Shown here in pieces: positions 26,501 to 36,877 of a DNA stretch of 64,000 nt. The position numbers were made by a program, and so were the translations under genes. The notes below the pieces were generated by a model. That model did not search any database and had not been told where the DNA came from. It worked only from the letters and a program-made list of their open reading frames with translations. Position 1 is the stretch's first letter; every line of letters begins with the position of its first letter. The DNA comes from Casuarina equisetifolia. Taxonomy: Eukaryota; Streptophyta; Magnoliopsida; Fagales; Casuarinaceae. Location of the stretch: contig CM052362.1 in NCBI GenBank assembly GCA_028551475.1, positions 18,210,021 to 18,274,020 on the forward strand, read 5' to 3'.

Positions 26501-29437
26501 TTGTCTAAACGCAAAATATCCTGCTGTGAACAGCTCATTTGTTAAGTTCAAGAATATATGTATGGGAATTGATGTGAGTCTAAGTAGATTTGAAGAAAAA
26601 GGATAGCAATAAAGAGTTCCAAAAAGTGGTTTTCTTTTCAAACGTACCTGATATTATCCAAAAAGTGTTGGGTAATTTTTAGAACTTATCATTTATGCAT
26701 ATGATTTGAAGAATGTTTGGGTTTCAATTAGTGGGAAAATTAAGTTGCTTCTGCATACACAGACCCTTCACTTTTGATATCTGATGATTGATTTTTGTAG
26801 TTACATATTCTTGCCTTAAGCAACATTTTGTTTCTCATATCACGTACATGTATTGCATTTTAGTGCAGCCTTTTTTCTTACTGGAAATTGTAATATCCAG
26901 GCTCCAGTCAGTGATCGGGAATATAGAGCTACTCTTCCAGAAACAGCTACTATGATTGACTTGGCTTCTAGCATGATAAGTGAAGGCCGGGGTTCAGAAT
27001 TGATGCCAAGGGAAGCAGAAACAACTTCCCCAATTACTGCGTATAGGTTAGTATACCATATTGTTGCTGTTGGGGCTGTCAAGATACAATTGGAATTGGT
27101 TAGTTGCAGTTAGGCTGACGCTTATTTCATCACCTCTTCTTTTTATATATTACCATTTCAGTCCAAAATATGAATCCATTAGTTGACATTTAGCATGAGT
27201 TATCCATTAGTGTAGTGAGAATTGGTTTGTCTTCTTGATTCTTGCATTTTGTGTTCATATTTGTGATGTTGTTGAAATGACTGAGTCAGGCTAGTTTTAT
27301 TTTGGCGATGTGGATCCTTGCTTAGAAATCGTTACATTTAGTTCATAACTAAACTTCAAAGGTTCTTTTTGTTTGTTTTCTTGCTTTAAATTTGTGGAGG
27401 TTTTGAGCTGTCTAAGACATTACGACAGGTATTCTTAGTAGTACATATGCCATTAGGTTAGTTAGAACTTGTAAACAAAAAATGTACTTTATGTTTTGGG
27501 CTAATTAGAAAGAGTATTTAATGAAGAGGTCATCCCTTTTTCTCCCATTTTGTTCTTCTTTTTATTTCATTATTGTATAAGGTACACAATTTTGGAGTAG
27601 CTTTCTAAGTGTTGGTTTAAGCAGAACGAGATTTATAGGTCATGGAGACCGATATTTATTAATTCCTTGACATTTCATGAAATTTATTTAATTTGTTTTA
27701 TCAAAAAGTATCATAACCTTTTTAACTCGCATTTCCTGCTCATCATGTTTTGAAAACCTAAACGGATTTCTTGTATCAACTGAGTAAGCTTTTCTAGTAC
27801 CATAGATAACTTTAATATGGATCAGAATTGGGCCAGATTTTTTCAATAAGCTTCTTGAAATTTTCCAAAAAAGGGAAAAAAGAAAAAATGCATTTTCCCT
27901 GATTCTTGTAATGTGGAAGAGCACTCTTGTTATTGGAATAATGAAACCATGGTTGTTCTGTGGTTCAACCGGGCTATATAAAGTGGGCATGAAAGTGTTT
28001 AGAGATTCTGATCTGATCCTAATTGGGTAAGAAGCAGGAACCTTTTCCGTAGCTTTGCACAATTATACCAGTTTGTTCTGACCCAACCATAAGATCTCAT
28101 TGATATGTCCTCTCCCAATCATAAATTTTGGGGGTTAAATGCTAGAGTCCCTCAACCTGTATGCTACATGTTTACAGTGTGCTGCTCTTTAACCACAACA
28201 GTCTCAACTTTACCAGCTAGGTTAGATATCTTTATGGAAGATTTTTATTGACAAGGTTGAACATATTACATGTTGGCTTAAACAAAATACTTATTGCAGC
28301 TATCATGATTTTTGCCTGATGTACGTGGAAACAAAACCCTAGGCTTCTGATTTAAATCATTCTTCTGATTTATCTGCTATTTCTACTATCTCATAAGGAA
28401 ATTCCATTGAATCATTGCACTGGATACAAGTGTGGTTCTAAGTGATACTTCTTCCTTTGCTAAAAAAGCATTTACTTTGTAGGTATCACTCCCTTTGTGC
28501 ATATATGGGGGATGATGACATGTTCAGCTCTGACCTCAGCGATGACCAGCTAAGAATGAGGCTTGGCCACATGACTAACACGCCTTGCCAGGTTTGGATA
28601 TTCCATCTTGCATTTTCTTGTTTGATGCAGCATATACATATAATGAGAGAACTTCATCGACTATGTGCACAAATCCAATAAATGAACTATTTGGTTGTAT
28701 TTGGGCTAATTTTTTTTTTTTTTTTGCAATAAGTTAATCTATATTTTAAGTGATACCTATCCCTCTGAAAGCAACTATTTTTTTAGGATACAGACACACT
28801 GAAGAAATAACTATAGAGATATATTTCTTAAAGCATTCAGCTTAGTAACTGTAGCCTACATAATAAGCCTCTATGGTCCTTAACTCTTGAAACACATGAG
28901 CGGTTTCTTTGCCTTAACACCAGAAGGATGGCAATTGTCCTATACAGTTTTTTGTGTCCATGGTTTTCTGCAGGTTATCTATTCCATGGGTGATGAATAT
29001 GTGCCAGAGTACGTTGACAAGAAAGCACTGGTTGAAAGGTAAGAAAACAGACTCTTGCTACGGTTTGCTTTGGTTGATACTTTTGGTAATATCTTCTTCA
29101 CAGCGATTGAAAATGTTTTAAGTTGGTTGTTGAGACATTGATGGCTGGTACCGATTGATGATATACTTTGTCTGAAACAAAACAATTTTCAGTTCTATTA
29201 TGTAGAAGCAGAGGTGCATACATGTGTGGGTGAGGGAGAGTAGGATAGATCTTTGATTTGATCAAATCGAACATTTTGGACTCATGCAGATTGTGCAGAG
29301 CAATGGGTGGTGCAGAGAAAGTTGAAATCGAACATGGGAATCACTCCCTGTCTAACAGAATTGGTGAAGCTGTCCAGGCCATTGTTGATTTTGTTAAAAG
29401 AGAGGGACCTAAAGGCTGGGATGACCCATGGAACTAA
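23536..29437 (+). CDS. Alpha/beta-hydrolase fold protein, DUF1749 (UPF0613) family
   Basis: Nine exons, all phases agreeing: 23536-23835, 24644-24720, 24970-25075, 25594-25686, 25794-25859, 26901-27046, 28483-28591, 28974-29038 and 29290-29437, giving 369 residues. The first 85 residues are Ser-rich then Gly-rich low-complexity sequence; the conserved part begins near NQWRGVLFKYGPKPIQ. IFIGGLTDGF contains the expected oxyanion-side strand, the nucleophile elbow is GHSTG with Ser188, Asp306 lies in MGDEYVPEYVD and His339 in EHGNHS, a full catalytic triad by position. A fungal member, SidJ, is known as a siderophore esterase; the plant substrate is unknown to me. A second possible start is the Met at 23707 (MGSSSTSGGG), which would remove the Ser run. 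Position matches Arabidopsis At5g19050 (recalled). Confidence 0.92.
23595..23762 (+). repeat. Coding triplet-repeat region in exon 1 of the DUF1749 gene
   Basis: TTC/TCG triplets encode two long Ser runs, and GGGGGT-type sequence further on encodes a Gly run. Such tracts vary in length between individuals and mark a disordered N-terminus. Confidence 0.8.
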
Positions 29438-32400
29438 TTACTTGCCTTTTAGTCCTTTTCATGATCGCCATTTTCTTCGCTCTTTTTTTCAACTTTTATT
29501 TTCATGTATTTCTTCTTTTGGTTGCGGCTCAGGTTTCCCGATTTCTTTTTTACTATATTGGAGGGTGAGGTACTCTAAATCTTACTCTATATAATGAAGG
29601 TTTGATTTTGGTCTGCATTGGTGGACTTCGTCAAGGGTGAAAACTATGTGATGGTATTAATTAAGCAGAGGTCGTCTTGCCTCTTTTCTTCCATTTCTAT
29701 GGCTTTATTTGGTTCCCTGTGATTCCCGATGAAGTCTTTGTCAATACTAGAGCTTACACCAATTGTATATGGTCAACTATTATTGACTAGGCGTAATTTA
29801 TTTGTTCCTGCGGGTGTTTTTGGGAAATTATGGTCATATTGTATGTTTTTCTCAACAGTACTCCTTTGCTTTACACGCATTGGCACATGCGGACTTGCAG
29901 ATAGTATCAACATGCAGCCATCTTTTGGTTTTTTCCCCTTTTGGGGGCCCTGAATTGCGTTGCCCTTTGAACTACTCTTAAAGAACACCCGTCAAAGCTT
30001 CTTCATCACCAAAAAAGCATAAAGATCAAAACTTCTTAAGACAGTACGGCTGCATTGTTGCCTTCCTTACTGTCTTCACCTGCTTACCCTCTCCGTTTTA
30101 TTTGGAGTGGACCTAGAAGTTGCTTTTCAATCATCTTATAGATATGGACAACGAGAAGTATCAAAACTGCTCTCCATAAATTTTGTCAAGACTTGTGGCA
30201 AATAATCATCGTGACTTTTGGATCGATGAACCTTCTCCGAGATTCAGAGGTAAGAGTGTTCAACAGGTGGAATGACATGGCTAGTGGTTGATAAGTGGAG
30301 CTGGTGCCAACCCAACGGCGTTTACATTCCACATTTGCCCGCCGAGGCGACAGACTTCTGCTTCGGGAAATCATTGGGTTTTCCAGAAGACACCAAACAG
30401 CTGTCTTCTTAGCAAGACATTTACTTTTTCTTTCTTGCCATCTTGTCAAGGGCCACGCCTCCACTGTTGATTTTCATATCGGGGATTGCCGCCTTCTTTG
30501 ACGCTGCCCACCGCGTCAAGGTCACAACTCCGACCCTTCCTTTCGGTGCCGTTCCCAATCATAAGCAAGAGTCCTTTAGGTGTAGTTTTCTCCGGCTCTA
30601 TTGATTTGATGCCTCTGCTACCATTTATTTCTTGCGGACAGCCTTGGATGCAACATTAAACAAGCAGCTCTGTTCACTGCCCCAGTATGTGCGCTACGTA
30701 CATTCCTCTGACAGGTCATAATTCGCCCCTTTCTGCTCACCGTCCGACGCCGACGTAGATTCTTCAACAAGAGTGATGAAACGATTGAGGGAAAACCATA
30801 CTTTGATGCTCCACAGGTGTTCACTTTGCTGCCCAGATTCTCAAACTTGGCAGTATAATCAACGCACAGACAGACAAAACTAGCTTTCTCTAGTATAACT
30901 GGCCGTATAATCCGCTCCCAGCTAATTTAAACTAGTTGATTGACTTAAATCAAAGGGCGAATTACTGGGTGTTGAATTCAGAGATCTAAATGCGGAAATT
31001 AATGGATGAACGATCGCGTGCAGATCCAAGTACAGCGGCTTGTCTGGATTCCTGCCACCAACTTTCTCAGCTCATAATGACTCCGGAAAATTAAGTGCTG
31101 TTTATTTGAAAAGGTATCCTTAACTTACAACCACAAGATGGTTGAATAAAAGGTTAACTTATCTTATTTCTGGTATTATTCTTCTCATAATTAATATTTG
31201 CAATCCTGGTCTTTCCTTGTGCAAAACCCATCGCTGAAGTACTCGTTTACATCAGCCCTAAACCTTACCTGATCTCCGAAATGACATGCATCAAATAAAT
31301 AGCCATAAGAACTGCTTAAGCTTCGACGTCCTTTTCTCCCGCATCGCCTGGAATCTTGGTAGCCTCGAAACTGGTACGAAAGCAAATTTATTCAGCTCAA
31401 GACAGGACGAGGTAGAAAGTCGGTTGGTTCACACCCAATAGAAGACATAATGAGATGGGTTGGGTACAGAGTTGACACCCAATCGGAAATAGTGACTGAA
31501 CTTCCCAACCAACAGCCACACAATCAAGACTTTCTTTTTCTAGTCGTCACCCATTCTCAGATTCAGATCCACCGTTTGTTTGCTTGGTGATCAACGTTTA
31601 GCTTGACGAGCCTCAACGAAAGGCTTTTGTAAGGACACGCAAGGCAAACACAGGGTCCTAAGGATAAAGTTTTGACCATATCTACATGTATCACTTTTTG
31701 TTAGACCCATCAAACGAAATTTAAATCGACACCCTTTAGAGGATTTACTATGTTTGCACAGAATTACACTTCGCGATAGCCATAAGACTAAAATTAGATC
31801 GGTGGCCAATGTTTCCACAACATCTTATCCCCCCAGATTGGCGTTACAGATTTCAGGTACAAAAGACGTTTCCCACAAAACGATGGGGGTGAATCCCGCC
31901 ATTAAAGGTCTAGAATTTGAGAGTTGCAGGGCTCTCTTTCTTTTTTATTTTGGGGCCAGAGTGGAATGCTTTCTGAACCATTTTTCTGGTTTCTCTTTTG
32001 GGTTCTTTAATTGATTTCGAATTTAAGTCCTGTCTGCTAAAGACCCCATAACATATGGAGCAGTGGGTTTGGCCTCTCCTATCAATCAGACGCTGCACGT
32101 GAAGTCAGGTGGCGGAAATCGCCTGAGTCACCATGCACATGCACGGAACCCAATATCAACATTGAATAATTGTAATGGAAAGACAAGAATGCCACCACCG
32201 CAATCACCGACAGGTTCCGTGACATTATCGAATGTCAGACTCTCCATTATTCAAGGGTAAACTCGTCCCGATGATTGTCAAAGTCCCAGTTCCATACTAA
32301 GGGCTTTGTTCTCAACCGATATGGGATTCTAATTTCCCAGAACTTGTTTTTTTCACTTTTATTTATTTCTTAATTCAGAAAGCAAGTTATTATCATTCCT

Positions 32401-32439
32401 TTGCAATTAACAAACTTTTGTAATTGGAAAGAAAGTAAG
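29438..32439. other. Intergenic region, no gene seen
   Basis: Three kilobases between the DUF1749 stop and the leader of the next gene. The first part is the hydrolase 3' UTR. No open frame above about 95 codons and no recognisable domain or RNA. Confidence 0.5.
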
Positions 32440-32898
32440 AGAAAAGGCTCAAAGCGCTCTCCTTCTCCTTCTCACTCTTTGTCCTTTTTCTTCGTTGAAA
32501 GCGGGGGAACGAGAAGGGACCAGACGTCAATATCTGAGGCTGCATTGTCCTCTCCTTCGTTTCTCTGGACGATTTTCGCTTTCCATTTACAGAGGCTTCG
32601 AAGGAACTCAATCCTATCTTCAACCGTACCTTGTAAGTGAAAATCATTTCGTTTTCTTGATTATTTTTCTTACTTATATGCTTTAGCCCAAGAAAAAGCA
32701 AAAGGTTTATTTATTTATTTATTTATTTATTTATTTGCTTTTGGTTTCCGGGAATGTGCCATTCCTCGAGTTTCAGTAGAAATTAACCAGCCTTTAGTTA
32801 TTCTTGGAAGAAAAGCTCTAAGTTGATTTCTTTCCTTTTTTCTTCTTGGCGTTTGTGTAGTTTGTTGCCGCTGTGGTGGTGGGGTTGTGTGTTCAGAG
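32440..32898 (+). promoter_or_regulatory. 5' leader with a probable intron, upstream of the SGNH-like gene
   Basis: A CT-rich stretch near 32450-32490 precedes a good donor at 32633 (cctt|gtaagt) and a pyrimidine-rich acceptor ending at 32860 (tgtgtag). This suggests a 5' UTR intron of about 228 bp, inferred from sequence only. A TTTA microsatellite lies inside it. An in-frame GTG 12 bp before the ATG at 32899 is not a plausible plant start. Confidence 0.5.
32705..32736. repeat. (TTTA)n microsatellite
   Basis: Eight TTTA units inside the probable leader intron. Confidence 0.95.
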
Positions 32899-34794
32899 AT
32901 GCCGGAGAAGGCAGTTAATTCTCTACATTTAAATCCATGGATGATAAGGTCGAGTCCGTTGCTTCATTGGCGTTTTGGGGTCCTGACGGCTCTGGTTTTT
33001 GTTGGGATGATCGTTGTATGGAGCGTAGATGGGAGCACCATAAAGAGCTTTCTTGAAGCTTGGAGGCTCAGGCAAAAAGGTTATATTGATATGAAGATGA
33101 TCCGTCCTCAGGCTAATGTAATCAAAGACCATAAGTATTTGCCAGTTAACACCTCCAACAACCTAGCTGAGTCTAATCTAACCCAAAACCACCAGTATTT
33201 GCCAGTTAGCTCCTTGGATAACCTAGCTGAGCCGCCTCAGAAACTAGACAATACGACCCACTTGAACTTCCCCGTTCCCGAACCGCACCCTGTTCAAAAC
33301 TCACCTGCGCTTCCTCAAAATCCAGTTCCCAAACCAAGGCCGCACGTAGCTTTGCGAAACTTGAGCTGGGTTTCAGCTGAATTGGAGCCCAACTTGACAT
33401 CCAATCTTCTCGCCAGGTGGTTAGCTCCGGGAGGTGAACCTTGTAAGGATTCCAAGACGGCGCGGATTGCAATTCCTAGTTGGGATAGTAGGAACCCGAT
33501 CCGTTTGTCAGCTGGTGAAATCCATGAAGTTAGATTTCAAGCACTGGATGAGTCTGGGAATCCTCGCTGTGTTGGTGGGGACTACTTTGAGTCTGATCTT
33601 TCAGGGGATTCTTGGAAAGCTAGACCGTTAGTCAAAGATTTTGGTAATGGCTCGTATTCTGTTTCGCTTCAGGTTCATCCGGACTTTACTGGGAAATACG
33701 TTCTCAAGCTGATCTTGCTCTATAGGCACTTCGAAGGGCTAAAGTTTTCGCCTTGGCGGTTTGCAGTTGATCAACAGCTTCGTAGGATTCCAATCATGTT
33801 TCATAAAACCTCTGGTCACTTGCATGAGCTAAAGGCTTGTAAAGAATCTGATTTTAGCAGGGACATTTGGTCAGGGAGGTGGACTCGTCTTGGTAAAAAT
33901 GATCAATGCGAAATTGGTAATGATGGTCGGTATCGGTGCCTAGCACCTGATTTTCCCTGCCGGAGTCCATGGTGTAGCGGTTCATTGGGGCTGCTAGAGA
34001 GCAACGGTTGGGTTTACTCAGCACATTGTGCTTTTAGAATGTTTGTGGCTGATTCTGCCTGGAATTGCTTGAAAAATCGGTGGATTTTCTTCTGGGGTGA
34101 TTCGAATCACGTTGACACAATTCGAAACATGCTCAACTTTGTTTTAGATTTGCCTGAGATTCCGTCGGTTCCAAGGCGGTTTGATATGAACTTCTCGAAC
34201 CCCAAAGACCCAACTCAGTCAGTTAGAATTACAAGCATTTTCAATGGGCATTGGAATGAGAAAGGGAATTACGAAGGTTTGAACTCGTTGCAGGATGAAG
34301 GATTTAGGAATTTGTTAAAAAGTTATTTTTCTGGAGACACGGTTCCAGACTCTATCATCATGAACTCTGGATTACACGACGGTGTGAAGTGGATAAATAT
34401 AAGGGCATTCTCTGCTGGGGCAGATTACGCAGCATCATTTTGGGCTGGGGTTATGGCGTCAGTGAAGCAGAGGGGGTTGGCTGTGCCAAAGGTTTTTTAC
34501 AGGACTACTGTGGCGACCGGTGGATATGCTCGATCAATGGCATTCAATCCGAATAAGATGGAGACATTTAACTGGGTACTGTTGGAGAAATTGAAGCGAG
34601 CTGGTGTGGTTTCAGGCGTGATTGACAACTTTGATATGACTTTTCCCTGGCATTTTGATAACCGGTGCAACGATGGGGTGCATTACGGCCGCGCACCTGC
34701 AAAGATGAAGTGGAGGGACGGCCATATTGGGCACCAGTACTTTGTAGACCTCATGTTGGTTCATGTTTTGCTTAATGCACTTTGCGCAAGATAG
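32899..34794 (+). CDS. Type II membrane protein with SGNH/PC-esterase-like (NXPE-like) luminal domain
   Basis: Single coding exon of 631 residues starting at MPEKAVNSLH. One membrane anchor (about residues 26-43, GVLTALVFVGMIVVW) after a short basic N-terminus fits a type II Golgi protein. A Pro/Asn-rich stem with an imperfect duplicated motif (YLPVNTSNNLAE and YLPVSSLDNLAE) follows. Next comes a probable beta-sandwich (IRLSAGEIHEVRFQALDESG ... GNGSYSVSLQVHPDFTGKY), similar in pattern to filamin or neurexophilin-type repeats, and a Cys-rich stretch. The C-terminal half carries SGNH-like blocks: FWGDSN with Ser402, MNSGLHDG, and NRCNDGVHYG with Asp592 and His595 as a DxxH pair. Enzymes with this layout add or remove acetyl groups on polysaccharides; that activity here is inference. 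Arabidopsis At5g19060 and At3g06150 are, as I recall, the relatives, with an uninformative annotation. Confidence 0.85.
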   Translation: MPEKAVNSLHLNPWMIRSSPLLHWRFGVLTALVFVGMIVVWSVDGSTIKSFLEAWRLRQKGYIDMKMIRPQANVIKDHKYLPVNTSNNLAESNLTQNHQYLPVSSLDNLAEPPQKLDNTTHLNFPVPEPHPVQNSPALPQNPVPKPRPHVALRNLSWVSAELEPNLTSNLLARWLAPGGEPCKDSKTARIAIPSWDSRNPIRLSAGEIHEVRFQALDESGNPRCVGGDYFESDLSGDSWKARPLVKDFGNGSYSVSLQVHPDFTGKYVLKLILLYRHFEGLKFSPWRFAVDQQLRRIPIMFHKTSGHLHELKACKESDFSRDIWSGRWTRLGKNDQCEIGNDGRYRCLAPDFPCRSPWCSGSLGLLESNGWVYSAHCAFRMFVADSAWNCLKNRWIFFWGDSNHVDTIRNMLNFVLDLPEIPSVPRRFDMNFSNPKDPTQSVRITSIFNGHWNEKGNYEGLNSLQDEGFRNLLKSYFSGDTVPDSIIMNSGLHDGVKWINIRAFSAGADYAASFWAGVMASVKQRGLAVPKVFYRTTVATGGYARSMAFNPNKMETFNWVLLEKLKRAGVVSGVIDNFDMTFPWHFDNRCNDGVHYGRAPAKMKWRDGHIGHQYFVDLMLVHVLLNALCAR

Positions 34795-36104
34795 TAGTCA
34801 TTGAAAGGTTGTTGTTAACCTGTGCAGTCGGAGGAATTTTCCTGCTCTTCCTTGCAGTCTTCTAGCCATCCTTGCCAGGGCGGCACAGATAAACAGTTTG
34901 GAGGTGGGAAATTCCATATATATATATATACACGAAAAATTAATATTTTCACAAGATTAGATAGCATTCTTTATTTGTTTATAAACTTCCATATGAATTT
35001 AGATAAAGATATGGTTGCCACGCTTGTAGAGTTTGAGGGTTCCTGGAGTGTCAAAACTGTTTTTACGTTTCTGGTGTATACTATCTCCCCTTCTCTTACT
35101 TATGAAGCGTTGAAATGCATCAAAACTAGCATAGAATATGCTGTTCGTTTTGTTTAGGTAGTAAGATACATTTAGTCTTCTTTCGTCCTTCTGGTCTGAA
35201 GGCTATATGGATGTGCATATCTGGCAATCTGCAATGCAGTCTTACAAAGCATTTCTATTTGAGATGATGAATAGATGACCCTTTTGGGGGCAGCTAATGA
35301 CCTGTGTTCTTGGCACTCTTTTTTAACGGATTTGGTTCGTGGATTGGAAAAGCTCTGCCACTCGTATTGCTTTTCAATTGCCAAACTCGAGTTTGTTGCA
35401 CCAACCATTACCAAGATAATAGCTGGGATGTTTTAATCCTAGTTAAGATACCGAAGTTGGCCTGTTGGTTAATATAACAAAGCCATAAGCTTGGCGTTGT
35501 TGATTACTTTTGGTTTGTAAAGAGTAGTTTGGTTCTAGATACTTGGAAAGATGAGTTGATGTGGCGTTAATTGGCGTAGCGTATGGGCTTTGGCTTCGTC
35601 CTTAAAAAAGTATGGTAAATCGGCCATGCGAGGGACCTGAATGTGATCGACCACCAACGTTCACATCGTCTTGCGCCTCAGCTAATGGTCCCTTCATCGG
35701 AGTAAGCGGCAATGTGGAATCCTCGGTTGTCCCGCAGTACATAGAGAAAGCAAAAGAGGGTTGTCTCGTGCTTGGTGATGTTAGGATAAAGATAAAAAAA
35801 AAAAAGACTAGTTATTTCCCTTGATAGTGAAACACAGCAAAAGCGTGTTGTTCTACGAAAGGGCGAGACCCGTGTCTTTTTGCTGTGCCGTAAATCAAGA
35901 ACGAGTGAGCTTTTGGCGTTGAAGTCAAGTTCGTGCTGGCAAACGTTAAAAAAGGAAAGAAAGAAATGTTTTCTACTATGTGTCGGCCCACGGCCCACCT
36001 ACCTGTAGTCTTTTCCTTCTTCTTTTTTTTTTTGGGTATGGGCCCTATGTGTTTCGTAGCTGTAATTGGGCCAAAGACTTGAAAAGTGATATTTAATTAA
36101 AATA
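34795..36104. other. Intergenic spacer, no gene seen
   Basis: Contains the 3' UTR of the SGNH-like gene, a short TA repeat near 34914-34930 and no supportable coding region. Confidence 0.5.
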
Positions 36105-36283
36105 AATAAGATGCCTCTTTGATTATCAACTTAGAATGCTCAAAATAATATTCTAATACTATATTAAAGACAAGAAGGCCCATCCTCAAACTTGTAGGCT
36201 AGAGGTGGTAAATTCTAATAATTAATAAAGCTAAATATATGGCCAAACACTTTACTTTAGGCGTGTAAGAGAAAATCCCAACA
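36105..36283 (+). mobile_element. Partial copy of a TRIM-like element
   Basis: The sequence from cctctttgattatcaac through a terminal-repeat-like unit (36162-36283, ending aaaatcccaaca) matches the internal part plus right terminal repeat of the complete element at 44662-44981. The left terminal repeat is absent, and the unit starts TA rather than TG. It lies about 600 bp upstream of the SNARE-associated gene. Confidence 0.65.
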
Positions 36284-36877
36284 AATATCATAATATGTAA
36301 AGTATGTGACCCACAAATTAAGTTTTAGAACCCTAAATTGTACATAAGTTTCACACCCGTAAGTTTCTGGGCTAAAGGTAGTTGGAATCCACGGAAGTGC
36401 CTAGATGTCTGATTATCACAATTGACCAAATTCCTTAACTCCCGGGTCCTCGCCAAAATGCTGGTTTACAGCATTTAAGGTTGTCGTAACTTTGATTTTT
36501 GTTATTTATTTTAAAACTATAGGGAAAAATCCGGGCATAGAAATAAATAGGAGTGGAGGATGAGGCAGACTAACGCGTGTTTCTTTTGCACTGGCAACTG
36601 AACATAATCGACACGCAAGCAAAGGGGAAGATAGACAGGAAAGTACTTGCTGGGGTGTTATCGATATTGGCAGTTTCTTAATGTTGATGGGAGGATTGTC
36701 CTAAGTATAATCATCGACGGTGCGTTTTTATTGGATTGGTGCCCAAATCCCAAAGAAAACTAGACTACAAATCTGGCAAATTCCGGGGGACTGAGGGCTC
36801 GCTTGTCCTCCAAGCTAGCAATCTCCGACTGCGACGACGACGACGAGGATTGCAGGCCTTGGCGTCGGAGGTTTTTC

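Noticed and set aside
32887-32898. Upstream extension of the SGNH-like protein by four residues
   Set aside because: It would start at GTG; the first ATG in frame is at 32899.
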